From the NCBI RefSeq assembly GCF_000286955.2, contig NZ_AJYK02000008.1, positions 101,991 to 165,990 on the forward strand: a stretch of 64,000 nt of DNA, written 5' to 3'. The translations under genes and the position numbers were made by a program. Origin of the DNA: Vibrio rumoiensis 1S-45. GTDB lineage: Bacteria > Pseudomonadota > Gammaproteobacteria > Enterobacterales > Vibrionaceae. Below the pieces are notes generated by a model. The model did not search any database, was not told the origin of the DNA, and worked only from the letters and a program-made list of their open reading frames with translations. Positions 37,928 to 47,032 of the stretch are shown here, in pieces (position 1 is the first letter of the stretch; the number at the start of each line of letters is the position of its first letter).

Positions 37928-38164
37928 ATGTCCCGAGTATGCCAAGTAACTGGTAAGCGTCCTGTAACGGGTAACAACCGTTCACACGCACGAAATGCTA
38001 CCAAGCGTCGTTTTCTGCCGAACCTACAAACTCACCGTTTCTGGGTAGAAAGCGAAAAACGCTTTGTTAAACTACGTCTAACTGCTAAGGGTATGCGTAT
38101 TATTGATAAGAAAGGCATCGATGCTGTTCTTGTTGATATCCGTGCTCGTGGCGAGAACGTATAA
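37928..38164 (+). CDS. rpmB: 50S ribosomal protein L28
   Basis: L28 is a 78-aa basic protein of the large subunit. The ATG at 37928 follows GGAGAA (37915-37920) at a good distance and yields the family start [17 protein letters not shown]. Conserved [16 protein letters not shown] follows. It is cotranscribed with rpmG 14 bases downstream. Confidence 0.97.
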   Translation: MSRVCQVTGKRPVTGNNRSHARNATKRRFLPNLQTHRFWVESEKRFVKLRLTAKGMRIIDKKGIDAVLVDIRARGENV

Positions 38165-38178
38165 GAGGAATTTGAACA

Positions 38179-38346
38179 ATGGCTAAAGGCATTCGTGAGA
38201 AAATCCGTCTAGTATCATCTGCTGGAACTGGTCACTTCTACACAACTGATAAAAACAAACGTAACATGCCAGGTAAATTTGAGATCAAGAAATTTGATCC
38301 TGTAGTTCGCCAGCACGTTATGTACAAAGAAGCTAAAATCAAGTAA
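38179..38346 (+). CDS. rpmG: 50S ribosomal protein L33
   Basis: L33 is a 55-aa large-subunit protein beginning [20 protein letters not shown] and ending with [15 protein letters not shown] lies upstream of the ATG. This version lacks the paired zinc-ribbon cysteines (it has no Cys at all), so it is the zinc-independent C-minus form. A terminator follows immediately. Confidence 0.96.
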   Translation: MAKGIREKIRLVSSAGTGHFYTTDKNKRNMPGKFEIKKFDPVVRQHVMYKEAKIK

Positions 38347-38370
38347 TTGATTTCCTCTTTGAAAGATTCA

Positions 38371-38406
38371 AAACCCAGACTACTTCGGTAGGCTGGGTTT
38401 TTTTTT
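38371..38406 (+). terminator. Rho-independent terminator after rpmG
   Basis: AAACCCAG (38371-38378) pairs with CTGGGTTT (38393-38400). An inner TAC-TTCG-GTA closes the loop with a stable UUCG tetraloop, and the right arm runs into a T-tract through 38406. It ends the rpmB-rpmG transcript. Confidence 0.9.
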
Positions 38407-38785
38407 GTCTTTTTTATCGACTACTGAGATTTTTCGTTACTTGTGATTTGAAGGTTTTGCTTTCATTGGTTGCTTCCCTGAAGCGATGAAGGTGTGATCA
38501 GGGAGCGATATTCAGCGCGTTGTGGTTAGATTCCCGCTCTCGCTTAGACTCGGCTGGAATGACGATGGGTCGCTAGGCTTGGTGGAATGACGATGAATAG
38601 CTAGATTTGATTAGAGTGATGAACCATAAGTAGACTTTCCTAGAAACTAGTCATTAAAAATTGACTCTTAGATTGATTGAGAAAGTTTTAAGAACCTTGA
38701 CTTGATTTTGTCTATGAGGCACTTTCACTGGAACAAGATGTCTCTAGTCTTTCCTAGGGACTCGGATCTCGCACTAGGATATATT
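38407..38785. other. Intergenic region rpmG / mutM with palindromic repeat
   Basis: This 379-base gap holds one copy of the dispersed repeat: ATTCCCGC (38530-38537) with GCTGGAAT (38553-38560), followed by a partial second copy ending GGTGGAATGACGATG near 38594. No other feature is seen. The mutM frame stays open upstream to 38702, but there is no ribosome binding site there. Confidence 0.6.
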
Positions 38786-39610
38786 ATGCCCGAACTACCC
38801 GAAGTTGAAGTCAGTCGAATGGGGATCACCCCGCACCTTTTAAATCAAACCATTCAAAAGATTGACGTTCGTCAACCCAAGTTACGTTGGCCTGTGCCAG
38901 AAGAAATATTATTACTTCAAGGTCAGGTGATTCGTCAAATTCGTCGTCGAGCCAAATACTTATTGATTGATACGGATACTGGAACGGCACTTATCCATTT
39001 AGGCATGTCGGGTAACTTGAGGGTATTGGAGCAATTTATTGAGCCAAATAAACATGATCATGTGGATCTTACGTTAACCAATGGCAAGGTTTTACGTTAT
39101 CACGATCCAAGACGTTTTGGTGCTTGGCTATGGTGTGAAATCGATACAGAGCATGATGTGATGAGCCACCTTGGGCCAGAGCCTTTAACCGATGAATTTA
39201 ATGCTCAGTACTTATTTGAAAAAGCCCAAAGCCGAAAAGTGGTCACAAAACAGTTTATTATGGATAACAAGGTAGTAGTTGGTGTTGGTAATATTTATGC
39301 AAGCGAGTCTTTATTTGGGGCAAGAGTACACCCGAAAACACTTGCCAATAAACTGACACTTCAACAGATCACTTTACTGGTAGATGAAATTAAGAAAGTG
39401 TTGGCACGCGCGATCACTCAAGGTGGGACGACGTTAAAAGATTTTAACCAAGCGGACGGTAAGCCCGGCTATTTTGCTCAAGAGCTTCAAGTGTACGGTA
39501 AAGCTGGTAAAGCTTGCCCAGTTTGTTCTGAGTTGATCCAAGAAGAGAAAATAGGGCAAAGGAATAGTTTTTTTTGTGAAAGTTGCCAGAGCAATGATGG
39601 TGGTAAGTGA
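38786..39610 (+). CDS. mutM: Formamidopyrimidine-DNA glycosylase MutM (Fpg)
   Basis: MutM removes 8-oxoguanine and formamidopyrimidines and nicks the abasic site. The ATG at 38786 gives the obligatory N-terminus MPELPEVE, in which Pro2 becomes the catalytic N-terminal nucleophile and Glu3 the acid. Lys near residue 58 is in RRAKYL. The helix-two-turn-helix ([13 protein letters not shown]) and the C-terminal zinc finger (CPVC and CESC, about 245-268) are present. Length is 274 aa against 269 in E. coli. Confidence 0.96.
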   Translation: MPELPEVEVSRMGITPHLLNQTIQKIDVRQPKLRWPVPEEILLLQGQVIRQIRRRAKYLLIDTDTGTALIHLGMSGNLRVLEQFIEPNKHDHVDLTLTNGKVLRYHDPRRFGAWLWCEIDTEHDVMSHLGPEPLTDEFNAQYLFEKAQSRKVVTKQFIMDNKVVVGVGNIYASESLFGARVHPKTLANKLTLQQITLLVDEIKKVLARAITQGGTTLKDFNQADGKPGYFAQELQVYGKAGKACPVCSELIQEEKIGQRNSFFCESCQSNDGGK

Positions 39611-39672
39611 CATCTAGGTTGGTTTGTTCTCAACAACGCTTAGAGAGAGTGAACAAGTAGGTAAGAATCGTT

Positions 39673-39704
39673 ATCCCTGAATCGACTAAGGAGCTATCAG
39701 GGAT
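39673..39704. repeat. Palindrome between convergent mutM and coaD
   Basis: ATCCCTGA (39673-39680) and TCAGGGAT (39697-39704) form a perfect 8-bp stem with a 16-base loop. It resembles the other intergenic palindromes (stem of about 8 bp, loop of about 15 bases) and may also act as the transcription end for both genes. Confidence 0.6.
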
Positions 39705-39739
39705 CTAAAGCGGCGTATGGTCAGGAGATTCTTGCTACC

Positions 39740-40231
39740 TTAAGCTTTAACTCGCTCTTTTACCTTACCTACTACATACGGATGCAAAAACTGATCAACA
39801 CTTCCGCCATGAATCGCGACTTCACGAACGATAGTTGAAGATAGGAATGCAAACTCTTCGGTTGGGGTTAGAAACACACTTTCTAGTTCAGGCATCAGCT
39901 TCTTGTACATGCTGGTCAAACCAAATTCGTATTCGTAGTCGACCGTGGTACGCAAGCCTCGAATCAGGATATTGGCCTTCTGTTGTTTAGCAAAATCCAC
40001 TAATAAGCCAGAAAAACCAACGACGGTAACATTGTCTAAGTCTTTGGTGACTTCTTTTAGCATGTCGACACGTTCATCCAATGTAAACATGGTTTTTTTA
40101 CTTGGGCTTTCTGCTACGGCCACCACTATGCTGTCAAACAAGCGAGAACTACGTTTAATTAAATCAAAATGACCATTGGTAATCGGATCAAAAGTGCCTG
40201 GATAAATGGCTGGTGTAATTAATTTTGTCAT
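39740..40231 (-). CDS. coaD: Phosphopantetheine adenylyltransferase CoaD
   Basis: CoaD makes dephospho-CoA from 4'-phosphopantetheine and ATP, the penultimate step of coenzyme A synthesis. The 163-aa protein has the nucleotidyltransferase motif [12 protein letters not shown] (T/HxGH) near residues 10-21 and the C-terminal [15 protein letters not shown] motif. The ATG at 40231 forms an ATGA overlap with the stop of the upstream glycosyltransferase gene, which fixes the start and implies coupling. An in-frame ATG upstream at 40255 lies inside that gene. Confidence 0.95.
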   Translation of the reverse strand: MTKLITPAIYPGTFDPITNGHFDLIKRSSRLFDSIVVAVAESPSKKTMFTLDERVDMLKEVTKDLDNVTVVGFSGLLVDFAKQQKANILIRGLRTTVDYEYEFGLTSMYKKLMPELESVFLTPTEEFAFLSSTIVREVAIHGGSVDQFLHPYVVGKVKERVKA

Positions 40232-41286
40232 TGGCTTACTCGCTGAATATCGCATTTTGAAGTTACTTGGGTATAAATGTCTTTATACAAAGATGAAGTG
40301 TGCACAATATCAAATTGTTTGAGCTTTTCCTTGCCACCCTTTTGAATTTTGCGTCTTAACGCTTTATCGTTTTCAATCTGATCAATCTGCTTGGCCAACT
40401 GTTTTGCATTACCAGGCTCACATAACAAACCTGAAATTTCATGATCAATAATGTCTGGAATACCGCCAGCATTAGAACCTATAACAGGCAAACCTGCCCC
40501 CATAGCTTCAAGAATGACAGAACCTAAACCTTCAGAATAAGAAGGGTGAATCAACAAATCGGCTGCGGCAAACCAAGTGCCCATATCTCTTTGTTTTCCC
40601 ATGAAGCGAACATTGGTTAACCCCCGAGCTTCATGCTCTAACGCTTCTCGTTCTGGGCCATCGCCGAGTAGCAAAAATTGGACTCTCGGGTTACTCACAC
40701 CTAATAGTTTTGCCGCTGCTACTGTGGTATTAAACCCTTTGTTTTTCAGCATGCTGGCCGCATGAATCACAATGAATTTACCACGAAATTGGTTCCAAAC
40801 TTGATCGACTCTATTTTGATCAACGGGATAATTGATGGGGGAGCTAGGGATTTTATAAATGTTTGAAAAATCATTAAACTCTTCAATCTTTGAAACGATC
40901 TCATGGCTCAACCCAATTAACGCTGCTGCTTTACGATAAGCAAGTTTTGGCAACCAACTATTTTCTAATGGAGTATCTGTACGTCGTGTCACAATGTAAG
41001 GAACACCATGAAATAAATGCTGAATCAATGCCCAATAAATCGCTCGCCCTTCATGCACATGAATAGCCACACAATCTTTGGTGATCTTTTTACTGTGCGC
41101 TTTGGTGTAGTGTTTAGCAAAGACTATTTTACAACCTAATTTACGAACTTCCCGAATCCACTCACTTTTAGGGTTCATCACAACCGTAAGTTGGTAGCCT
41201 TCACGTATCTGTTGTTTGATCAGTTGTAGGGTTTGACGCTCGCCACCATTAAAGTCGCAGGCAAGATTGACGTGACATATCTTCAT
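40228..41286 (-). CDS. Glycosyltransferase family 4, LPS core
   Basis: The 352-aa GT-B protein begins [20 protein letters not shown] and has the C-terminal GT4 nucleotide-sugar motif [20 protein letters not shown] (about 248-267) with the E-x7-E pair. It sits next to coaD, the left border of the Vibrio core (wav) cluster. It probably adds a core sugar at the cytoplasmic face of the inner membrane. Acceptor and donor cannot be inferred. Its stop overlaps the coaD start by 4 bases. Confidence 0.85.
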   Translation of the reverse strand: MKICHVNLACDFNGGERQTLQLIKQQIREGYQLTVVMNPKSEWIREVRKLGCKIVFAKHYTKAHSKKITKDCVAIHVHEGRAIYWALIQHLFHGVPYIVTRRTDTPLENSWLPKLAYRKAAALIGLSHEIVSKIEEFNDFSNIYKIPSSPINYPVDQNRVDQVWNQFRGKFIVIHAASMLKNKGFNTTVAAAKLLGVSNPRVQFLLLGDGPEREALEHEARGLTNVRFMGKQRDMGTWFAAADLLIHPSYSEGLGSVILEAMGAGLPVIGSNAGGIPDIIDHEISGLLCEPGNAKQLAKQIDQIENDKALRRKIQKGGKEKLKQFDIVHTSSLYKDIYTQVTSKCDIQRVSQ

Positions 41287-41513
41287 TTAAAATTAGTGCT
41301 TGAATTAATGAGAAAAGATAGCTTACTAGAATTTCGCAACAATGGTAGTAAATCATTAACTTCAAAGTGATTCGAATGGTAGTGCGGCAGTAATAACTTC
41401 AAGGAACGTAAGTGGATCATCAGTGATTATTTAATAATTGATTTTGTTGGTAGTTATTCTACAAAGAGTGACATAAAATCAAGTAATAAGAATAAAATGA
41501 TTAGGAATGTAAA

Positions 41514-42518
41514 ATGAAGTATTTAGTCACAGGTGCCGCTGGCTTTATTGGTTCTGCGGTTGTTGAGCGTTTATGCGATGCAGGCCACCAAGTAGTGGGC
41601 ATTGATAATCTCAATGATTATTACCCTATTGAGCTAAAACACGCTCGGCTGAATCGATCTGAACATGCTAATTTTACGTTTATCGAACTTGATCTTGCGG
41701 ATAGGGAAGGTATTGCCGCATTATTTGCAGAACAAGGCTTTCAGCGCGTGATTCACTTAGCGGCTCAAGCAGGAGTGCGCTATTCAATTGATAACCCAAT
41801 GGCCTACGCAGACAGTAACTTGGTTGGGCACTTAACCATTTTAGAAGGCTGTCGCCATCATAAAATCGAACACCTCGTTTATGCATCCTCGAGTTCGGTC
41901 TATGGCTTGAATCAAAAAATGCCATTTAATACATCAGACAGTGTAGATCATCCTATCTCACTTTATGCGGCCACTAAAAAGTCCAATGAATTAATGGCGC
42001 ACACTTATTCTCATTTATACGGCATCCCAACAACAGGTCTACGCTTCTTTACGGTATATGGCCCTTGGGGGCGACCTGATATGGCTTTATTCAAATTTAC
42101 TAAAGCCATAGTAGAGGGTAAATCAATCGATGTTTACAACAACGGAAATATGCAGCGAGATTTCACCTACATTGATGACATTGTCGAAGGCGTGATCCGT
42201 ATACAAGATGTTATCCCACAAAAAAATGCCGACTGGAATGTTGAAACTGGTTCACCTGCAACCAGTTCTGCGCCTTATAAAATCTACAATATCGGCAATG
42301 GCAACCCAGTGAAACTCATGGCATTTATTGAAGCACTAGAAAGCGCCCTAGGAATTGAAGCCAAAAAGAACTTTATGCCAATGCAACCGGGTGATGTATA
42401 CGCCACTTATGCTGATACTGAAGATTTATTTAAAGCAACAGGTTATAAACCTGAAATGTCAGTTGAGGAAGGCGTAAATCATTTTGTTAAGTGGTATAAA
42501 GAGTTTTATTCTATATGA
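41514..42518 (+). CDS. NAD-dependent sugar epimerase, UDP-glucuronate 4-epimerase type
   Basis: The 334-aa extended short-chain dehydrogenase has the NAD motif GAAGFIGSAV (residues 7-16), HLAAQAGVRYSIDNP (about 81-95, typical of UDP-glucuronate epimerases), a Ser/Tyr catalytic set (SSSSVYG and YAATK) and FFTVYGPWGRPDMALFKF. The best inference is interconversion of UDP-GlcA and UDP-GalA. It is on the plus strand with the pyruvyltransferase, opposite to most core genes. A related 4-epimerase on other UDP sugars is possible. Confidence 0.85.
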   Translation: MKYLVTGAAGFIGSAVVERLCDAGHQVVGIDNLNDYYPIELKHARLNRSEHANFTFIELDLADREGIAALFAEQGFQRVIHLAAQAGVRYSIDNPMAYADSNLVGHLTILEGCRHHKIEHLVYASSSSVYGLNQKMPFNTSDSVDHPISLYAATKKSNELMAHTYSHLYGIPTTGLRFFTVYGPWGRPDMALFKFTKAIVEGKSIDVYNNGNMQRDFTYIDDIVEGVIRIQDVIPQKNADWNVETGSPATSSAPYKIYNIGNGNPVKLMAFIEALESALGIEAKKNFMPMQPGDVYATYADTEDLFKATGYKPEMSVEEGVNHFVKWYKEFYSI

Positions 42519-42552
42519 TCATTGTATTTATGTATAAAAGCAGGTTAAAAAA

Positions 42553-43485
42553 ATGTCTCTAAAGTTAGAATATAGTCATTCAAAAACGTATAACTTTGGT
42601 GATAATCTCAACCCGTGGCTTTGGCCTAAGTTACTCGGGGGGATTCTTGGGGAAAGCCAAGGTGCTTATTTTTTAGGTATAGGGACGATTTTAACTGAGC
42701 GCCTTATTAATGAAAAATTAGCAGGTGCACAAAAAATAGTAATTTTTTCATCAGGGGTGTGGGGGCATAGTTTACCGACCCTCACCGATAATTGTGATGT
42801 TTACGGTGTTAGAGGGCCTAGAACCGCAAAGTATTTAGGTTTAGCTGAAGAACTAGTTGTAGGTGATGGTGCATATTTATTAACACAAGTTTCTTACCCT
42901 AAAGCCCAGAAAGTTAAAGGTAAGGTTGCTTTTATACCCCACCATAAAAGTGAAGATTATATTGATTGGAACGATATCTGTACAAAGTTAGGCATAACGT
43001 TTATTTCTGCTAAACAACCTGTAGAGGACTTTCTTTTACAGATCCAAGAGTGTGAATATGTTATTGCTGAGGCAATGCATGGTGCGATAACTGCCGATGT
43101 TTTAAGAATTCCTTGGATCGGTGTTACTTTTTCACCATTGTTCGAGAAGGAGAAGTGGTTTGACTTTGCTGAAGCAATGAAGCTTGAGTTGAATTTGCAG
43201 GCACTGCCTTTCACTTCTAGCTATAAGTTACCTATGTTCAAAAATATAGAGCACGTTATTAGAAAGAAAAGCAGCGTGTTTTTTAAACATAAAATTAAAT
43301 GGAAAAACCTCCCCGTAATTTGGCGCCGTTCGAGTAAACATAACGTCTTAGCATTAGAAGATAAACTGACGGAATTAAAAGAGTCATCTTTATGGCAGCT
43401 TAGTCGCCAAGAGGATTTTGATTTTATTTGTCAAAAACAAGCCAAGACATTAGACAAGTTGAAGTCTGATTTTTCTGAAAGTTAA
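42553..43485 (+). CDS. Polysaccharide pyruvyl transferase family protein
   Basis: The 310-aa protein starts with YNFGDNLNPWLWPKLLGG, the GD-x-N signature of the CsaB/WcaK-type family, and has GIGTIL, VYGVRGPRTAKYLG (about 80-93) and IAEAMHGAITADVLRIPWIGV (about 172-192), the acceptor region of this fold. Members transfer pyruvate from phosphoenolpyruvate to a sugar as a ketal. Donor and target are inferred from the family. It follows the epimerase after 34 bases, so the two form a small plus-strand operon. Confidence 0.82.
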   Translation: MSLKLEYSHSKTYNFGDNLNPWLWPKLLGGILGESQGAYFLGIGTILTERLINEKLAGAQKIVIFSSGVWGHSLPTLTDNCDVYGVRGPRTAKYLGLAEELVVGDGAYLLTQVSYPKAQKVKGKVAFIPHHKSEDYIDWNDICTKLGITFISAKQPVEDFLLQIQECEYVIAEAMHGAITADVLRIPWIGVTFSPLFEKEKWFDFAEAMKLELNLQALPFTSSYKLPMFKNIEHVIRKKSSVFFKHKIKWKNLPVIWRRSSKHNVLALEDKLTELKESSLWQLSRQEDFDFICQKQAKTLDKLKSDFSES

Positions 43486-43539
43486 CGGAATACCAGTAAT
43501 AAAAAGTCAGTATTTGAGTGAAAATCCATCTAATTTAGG

Positions 43540-44262
43540 CTACGTTTTTATAAACATCCATAGGTTAACTAGAGCAACGGCGATGAATGTCGATGCTCTA
43601 TAAATACCTCTTTTTATGGCGATTACAGGTGTTCTAACTCTTTGCGTTCGATTACCTATAATTGAAATGGCATTTCCTGTTTTAACTGCAGGGGGAGTAA
43701 CGCCATAGATAGGCTGTAAGTGCAAATAAGTATGGCGTAAAAATAAATCGACAGGCATTTTAAATGTCTGACTGCTTTTTATAAAAGCTTGAGCGCATTG
43801 AGGGGATATAATATATCCAGTTGTGCATTGAGGGATTTTAAATAAGTAACATAAAGATGAATTTCGAACTTTATCTGTTGTTATAAATAATTTTGTTCTC
43901 CACGGTTCTATACGAATGAAGCCTTTTTCTATGATCCATTGTTCACAGTCAGTAATGATCTTTTTGAAATCCTCTTGCACACTTAAGTCATCTTCTAGAA
44001 CAACAATAGGTTCATTTAATTCACAAGCTTTTTCCCATGCTAAGAAATGACTGGCATAGCAACCTAATTCACCAGGTTTAGCTTCACGTCCCCGATTGAT
44101 TATATAGTGATCTCTATCATAACGTTTTAATAGTGGATGTTTTCCATCTTTACCGTTAACAGCATCAATGAATTCAAAATTAATATCTTTATTTGAAAGG
44201 CTTTCCGTAACGTGCTGACGACGTTCTGTAGAAGATGGAATGCTAATAACAAAAACTTTCAT
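43540..44262 (-). CDS. Glycosyltransferase family 25 (LPS biosynthesis)
   Basis: The 240-aa protein begins MKVFVISIPSSTERRQHV and has FEFIDAVNG, GELGCYASHFLAWEKA (about 72-87) and the metal-binding VVLEDDLSV (about 95-103). These are the conserved motifs of GT25 enzymes such as LgtB and Lex2B, which usually transfer galactose or a related sugar in short-chain LPS. A C-terminal hydrophobic segment (STFIAVALVNLWMFI) may anchor it. It lies 20 bases after the next upstream gene on the same strand. Confidence 0.85.
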   Translation of the reverse strand: MKVFVISIPSSTERRQHVTESLSNKDINFEFIDAVNGKDGKHPLLKRYDRDHYIINRGREAKPGELGCYASHFLAWEKACELNEPIVVLEDDLSVQEDFKKIITDCEQWIIEKGFIRIEPWRTKLFITTDKVRNSSLCYLFKIPQCTTGYIISPQCAQAFIKSSQTFKMPVDLFLRHTYLHLQPIYGVTPPAVKTGNAISIIGNRTQRVRTPVIAIKRGIYRASTFIAVALVNLWMFIKT

Positions 44263-44282
44263 AAAAGTCCTAACGGTAATTA

Positions 44283-45053
44283 TTATTGATTATTTGAATG
44301 AGATCTTAACCATAAATCTGCATACTTACTGAAAGTATTATTCATGGTTAGCCACGCTAAAATAAAGCCTCTGCGCCCATCAAGAAAGCCCAATCGGAAA
44401 ACATACATTTTCAGAAAGCTCGCAAAGGCATGTAATAAGGCTGTGGATAGGCTGCTTTTTTTCTTTCCTTCTTTATCATCAGCCCAAATCTTTATGTATT
44501 TGGTATTTTTATTAATACATTGATGTAATGAGTCATAAGTATAGTGGTGTAATTTTCCAGATAATTTTTTAATCGTGATACCTTGAGGCTCTTCCACTTT
44601 TTCATGAACCATGGCTTCATTGTATTGAGTAAGATGGGTTGGGTATAAGCGTACCAGCCAATCAGGAGACCAGCCTGAATGTTTAATAAACTGACCAAAT
44701 GCAGAACTCAGCCTATTTATTTTATAAATTGTATTATCGGGATTATTTTGTAGCGCTTCTTGTATGCTTACTTTTAATTCGGGAGTAACTCGCTCATCTG
44801 CGTCTAGCCATAATACATAATCACAGGTGACATAAGTTTGTGCTAAACGGCGTTGTGGACCAAATCCAGGCCATTGAGTATTAGTGTAAATATTATTAGT
44901 GTACTGTTTGGCGATTTCAGTGGTACGGTCGTCACTTCCAGCATCCAAGATGATGATTTCATCCACCCAACCATGAACCGTATCTAAACAAGCTGCCAAA
45001 TGCTTTTCTTCATTTTTAACTATTAATGCTACTGCTAGCGTTGGTTGGTTCAT
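44283..45053 (-). CDS. Glycosyltransferase family 2, WaaE/KdtX-like
   Basis: The 256-aa GT-A protein begins MNQPTLAVALIVKNEEKHLA, with the acidic motifs ILDAGSDDRT and LWLDADERVTPEL (about 92-104), the DxD site. WPGFGPQRRLA is typical of WaaE/KdtX-type beta-1,4-glucosyltransferases that act on heptose I of the core. The frame extends to a TTG at 45065, but the ATG at 45053 gives the normal N-terminus. It sits 21 bases from a heptosyltransferase gene. Confidence 0.85.
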   Translation of the reverse strand: MNQPTLAVALIVKNEEKHLAACLDTVHGWVDEIIILDAGSDDRTTEIAKQYTNNIYTNTQWPGFGPQRRLAQTYVTCDYVLWLDADERVTPELKVSIQEALQNNPDNTIYKINRLSSAFGQFIKHSGWSPDWLVRLYPTHLTQYNEAMVHEKVEEPQGITIKKLSGKLHHYTYDSLHQCINKNTKYIKIWADDKEGKKKSSLSTALLHAFASFLKMYVFRLGFLDGRRGFILAWLTMNNTFSKYADLWLRSHSNNQ

Positions 45054-45074
45054 GAAATACCCCAAAAAGAATAA

Positions 45075-46118
45075 TTATTGCTGAGAGAGTTTATCAAATT
45101 GTTGAATAACGGATTCTAAACTAATTTGTTGCATAAGATCAGAGCCTTTAACTCGAGTTCCCCAAGGCAGTTCAGATACCGGTTTACCATATTGTTGCAA
45201 TACACAATTATCATAAACGCTCACCGTTGAGCTTAAGCTTAAATAAGGCCCAGTGCGTTGTGGATTACTATGTGCGTATAAGCCGATAACTGGGGTACCT
45301 TGGGTGGTGGCCATGTGGGCTGGACCAGAATCTGGAGCTAAAACAATATCGGCTTTTTTAAGTACGGCTAATAACTGCTTTAAATTTGTTTTTCCAATCA
45401 AGTTGGTGGCTTGCTGGCGCATGTGCTGGCCAATATCATCACCAAGCTGGATTTCTCTTTGACTTGGAGAGCCACATAACACCACTTGGTAGCCTTGACT
45501 GATCGCATGATCCGCGAATTGGGCATAACGTTCAGTTAACCAGTTACGTTCATCTTTACTGGCTGCTGGGCTGATCACTAAGGTTGGTTGCTGTGGATCA
45601 ATATGAGTGTTGACCCAAATAACGTCCTCACTGTTAATGGGCATATCCCACTTTGCAGGGGACTTAGGTACACCTAAATAGTCAACGAATGATAAAAAAC
45701 TGTCCAGAACGTGCTGTGATTGAATGTCGTCAATTTTCTTGTTAGTAAACAGCCATTGCCCTTCTTTGGCGCGCTTTTTATTAAAACCCACTTTGTATTT
45801 GGCCTTTATACCTGTTGTGAGCAAGCTTGCTCTTAAGGCGAGTTGCATATGCACTAAGGCGTCAAATTTGTGATGTTTAAGCTGCTGCCATACGGCTTTC
45901 ATGCCGGCATAGCCTGCTTTTTTATCAAAAATGACAAACTCTATACCGTCTAACCCATCTAATAATTGCGCTTCTACTTTACCAATAATCCAGGTGATCT
46001 TGGTTTCAGGCCAATGCCGTTGTACTGCTTGCACGGCAGCGACAGCATGACAAACATCGCCAATGGCGGACAACCTTAGAAAACACAATGATTTAGGCGA
46101 AGATGTGAATAAAGGCAT
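45075..46118 (-). CDS. Glycosyltransferase family 9 (OpsX/WaaC-like heptosyltransferase)
   Basis: The 347-aa GT9 protein has the N-terminal LCFLRLSAIGDVCHAVAAV (acceptor-side motif), VISPAASKDERNWLTERYAQ and the C-terminal ADP-heptose-binding block APDSGPAHMATTQGTPVIGLY. The start MPLFTSSPKS is like that of OpsX proteins. It is likely to add the first heptose to Kdo; the second heptosyltransferase, WaaF, is at 48305. The gene is in order with the WaaE-like and GT25 genes and diverges from kdkA. Confidence 0.87.
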   Translation of the reverse strand: MPLFTSSPKSLCFLRLSAIGDVCHAVAAVQAVQRHWPETKITWIIGKVEAQLLDGLDGIEFVIFDKKAGYAGMKAVWQQLKHHKFDALVHMQLALRASLLTTGIKAKYKVGFNKKRAKEGQWLFTNKKIDDIQSQHVLDSFLSFVDYLGVPKSPAKWDMPINSEDVIWVNTHIDPQQPTLVISPAASKDERNWLTERYAQFADHAISQGYQVVLCGSPSQREIQLGDDIGQHMRQQATNLIGKTNLKQLLAVLKKADIVLAPDSGPAHMATTQGTPVIGLYAHSNPQRTGPYLSLSSTVSVYDNCVLQQYGKPVSELPWGTRVKGSDLMQQISLESVIQQFDKLSQQ

Positions 46119-46238
46119 AAGACCGTTCGAGTTAAAAAATGTAAAAAGATTATAGGGGAATATGGAGAGAGTGACTAGAGTAGCAGGGGTTTAGTAACGT
46201 TTAGACAGTAAGCTTATTTATCGGTATATTCTGAACCC

Positions 46239-46973
46239 ATGAAAACATTGAAATTACATAAACAAGTCATTTGGTATGACGACACCTTAATAAGCCAGCA
46301 AATTGAGCAGTGTTTAGAGGCACAATATTGGCAGCAACAAGGGAAAGTCATTGGTTCAGCGCAAGGCCGAGGCACCACATGGTTTGTTCAAACGGAAAAA
46401 CTCCCCGCGGCACTTCGTCATTATCGTCGAGGTGGGCTGTTTGGCAAATTGGTAAAAGATCATTACTGGTTCTCTAGCTGGCACAACACTCGCAGTTTTC
46501 AAGAATTTCAATTATTACAACATTTGATCCAATCGGGTGTGAATGTCCCTAAACCGATTGCCGCTCGCGCAATGAAGCGAACGTTTTGTTATCAAGCGGA
46601 TATTTTGACGCAAAAAATTGATAACGCTCAAGACTTAGTGGGCATCTTACAAAAGCAACCTTTAGAGCCTGAGATCTACCGCTTAATCGGGCAACAAATC
46701 CGTCGTTTGCATGAGGCCAATGTGAATCATACTGATTTGAATATTCATAATATTCTGTTAGATGGTAACGATTGCGTTTGGATTATTGATTTTGATAAGT
46801 GCCATCAAGAGCCTGCTCGAGCAGAAGTGACTCTTTCCGCTTGGAAGCAATCGAATTTAGATAGGCTATTACGTTCATTTAATAAAGAACTCAATAAGCG
46901 CAACATTCAGTGGTCACAAGAGCGAGATTGGCAGGCCTTACTTGAAGGATATCGTCAACATTCAATGAATTAA
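46239..46973 (+). CDS. kdkA: 3-deoxy-D-manno-octulosonic acid (Kdo) kinase KdkA
   Basis: KdkA phosphorylates position 4 of the single Kdo residue, which replaces the second Kdo in Vibrio and Haemophilus LPS. The 244-aa kinase has VIGSAQGRGTTWFVQ, a basic LRHYRRGGLFGKLVKDHYWF block (about 55-75), and the kinase catalytic segment NHTDLNIHNILLDGNDCVWIIDFDKC (about 168-193; D..N..DFD). It is divergent from the GT9 gene and convergent with waaA. Confidence 0.93.
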   Translation: MKTLKLHKQVIWYDDTLISQQIEQCLEAQYWQQQGKVIGSAQGRGTTWFVQTEKLPAALRHYRRGGLFGKLVKDHYWFSSWHNTRSFQEFQLLQHLIQSGVNVPKPIAARAMKRTFCYQADILTQKIDNAQDLVGILQKQPLEPEIYRLIGQQIRRLHEANVNHTDLNIHNILLDGNDCVWIIDFDKCHQEPARAEVTLSAWKQSNLDRLLRSFNKELNKRNIQWSQERDWQALLEGYRQHSMN

Positions 46974-46983
46974 GATCTTCTCT

Positions 46984-47032
46984 CCAAACCCTGTTTAGGT
47001 ATGGAGTCGTATCTCTTTTATACAGGGTTTGG
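46984..47032. terminator. Inverted repeat between convergent kdkA and waaA
   Basis: CCAAACCCTGT (46984-46994) and ACAGGGTTTGG (47022-47032) form a perfect 11-bp stem with a 27-base loop. The right arm lies in the last codons of waaA. No clean T-run follows either arm, so a terminator role is an inference from position. Confidence 0.45.

Noticed and set aside
41380..41400. Second ops-like element (GGTAGTGCGGCAGT) ahead of the epimerase gene
   Set aside because: It only resembles ops in composition; the ordered core GGCGGTAG is absent.
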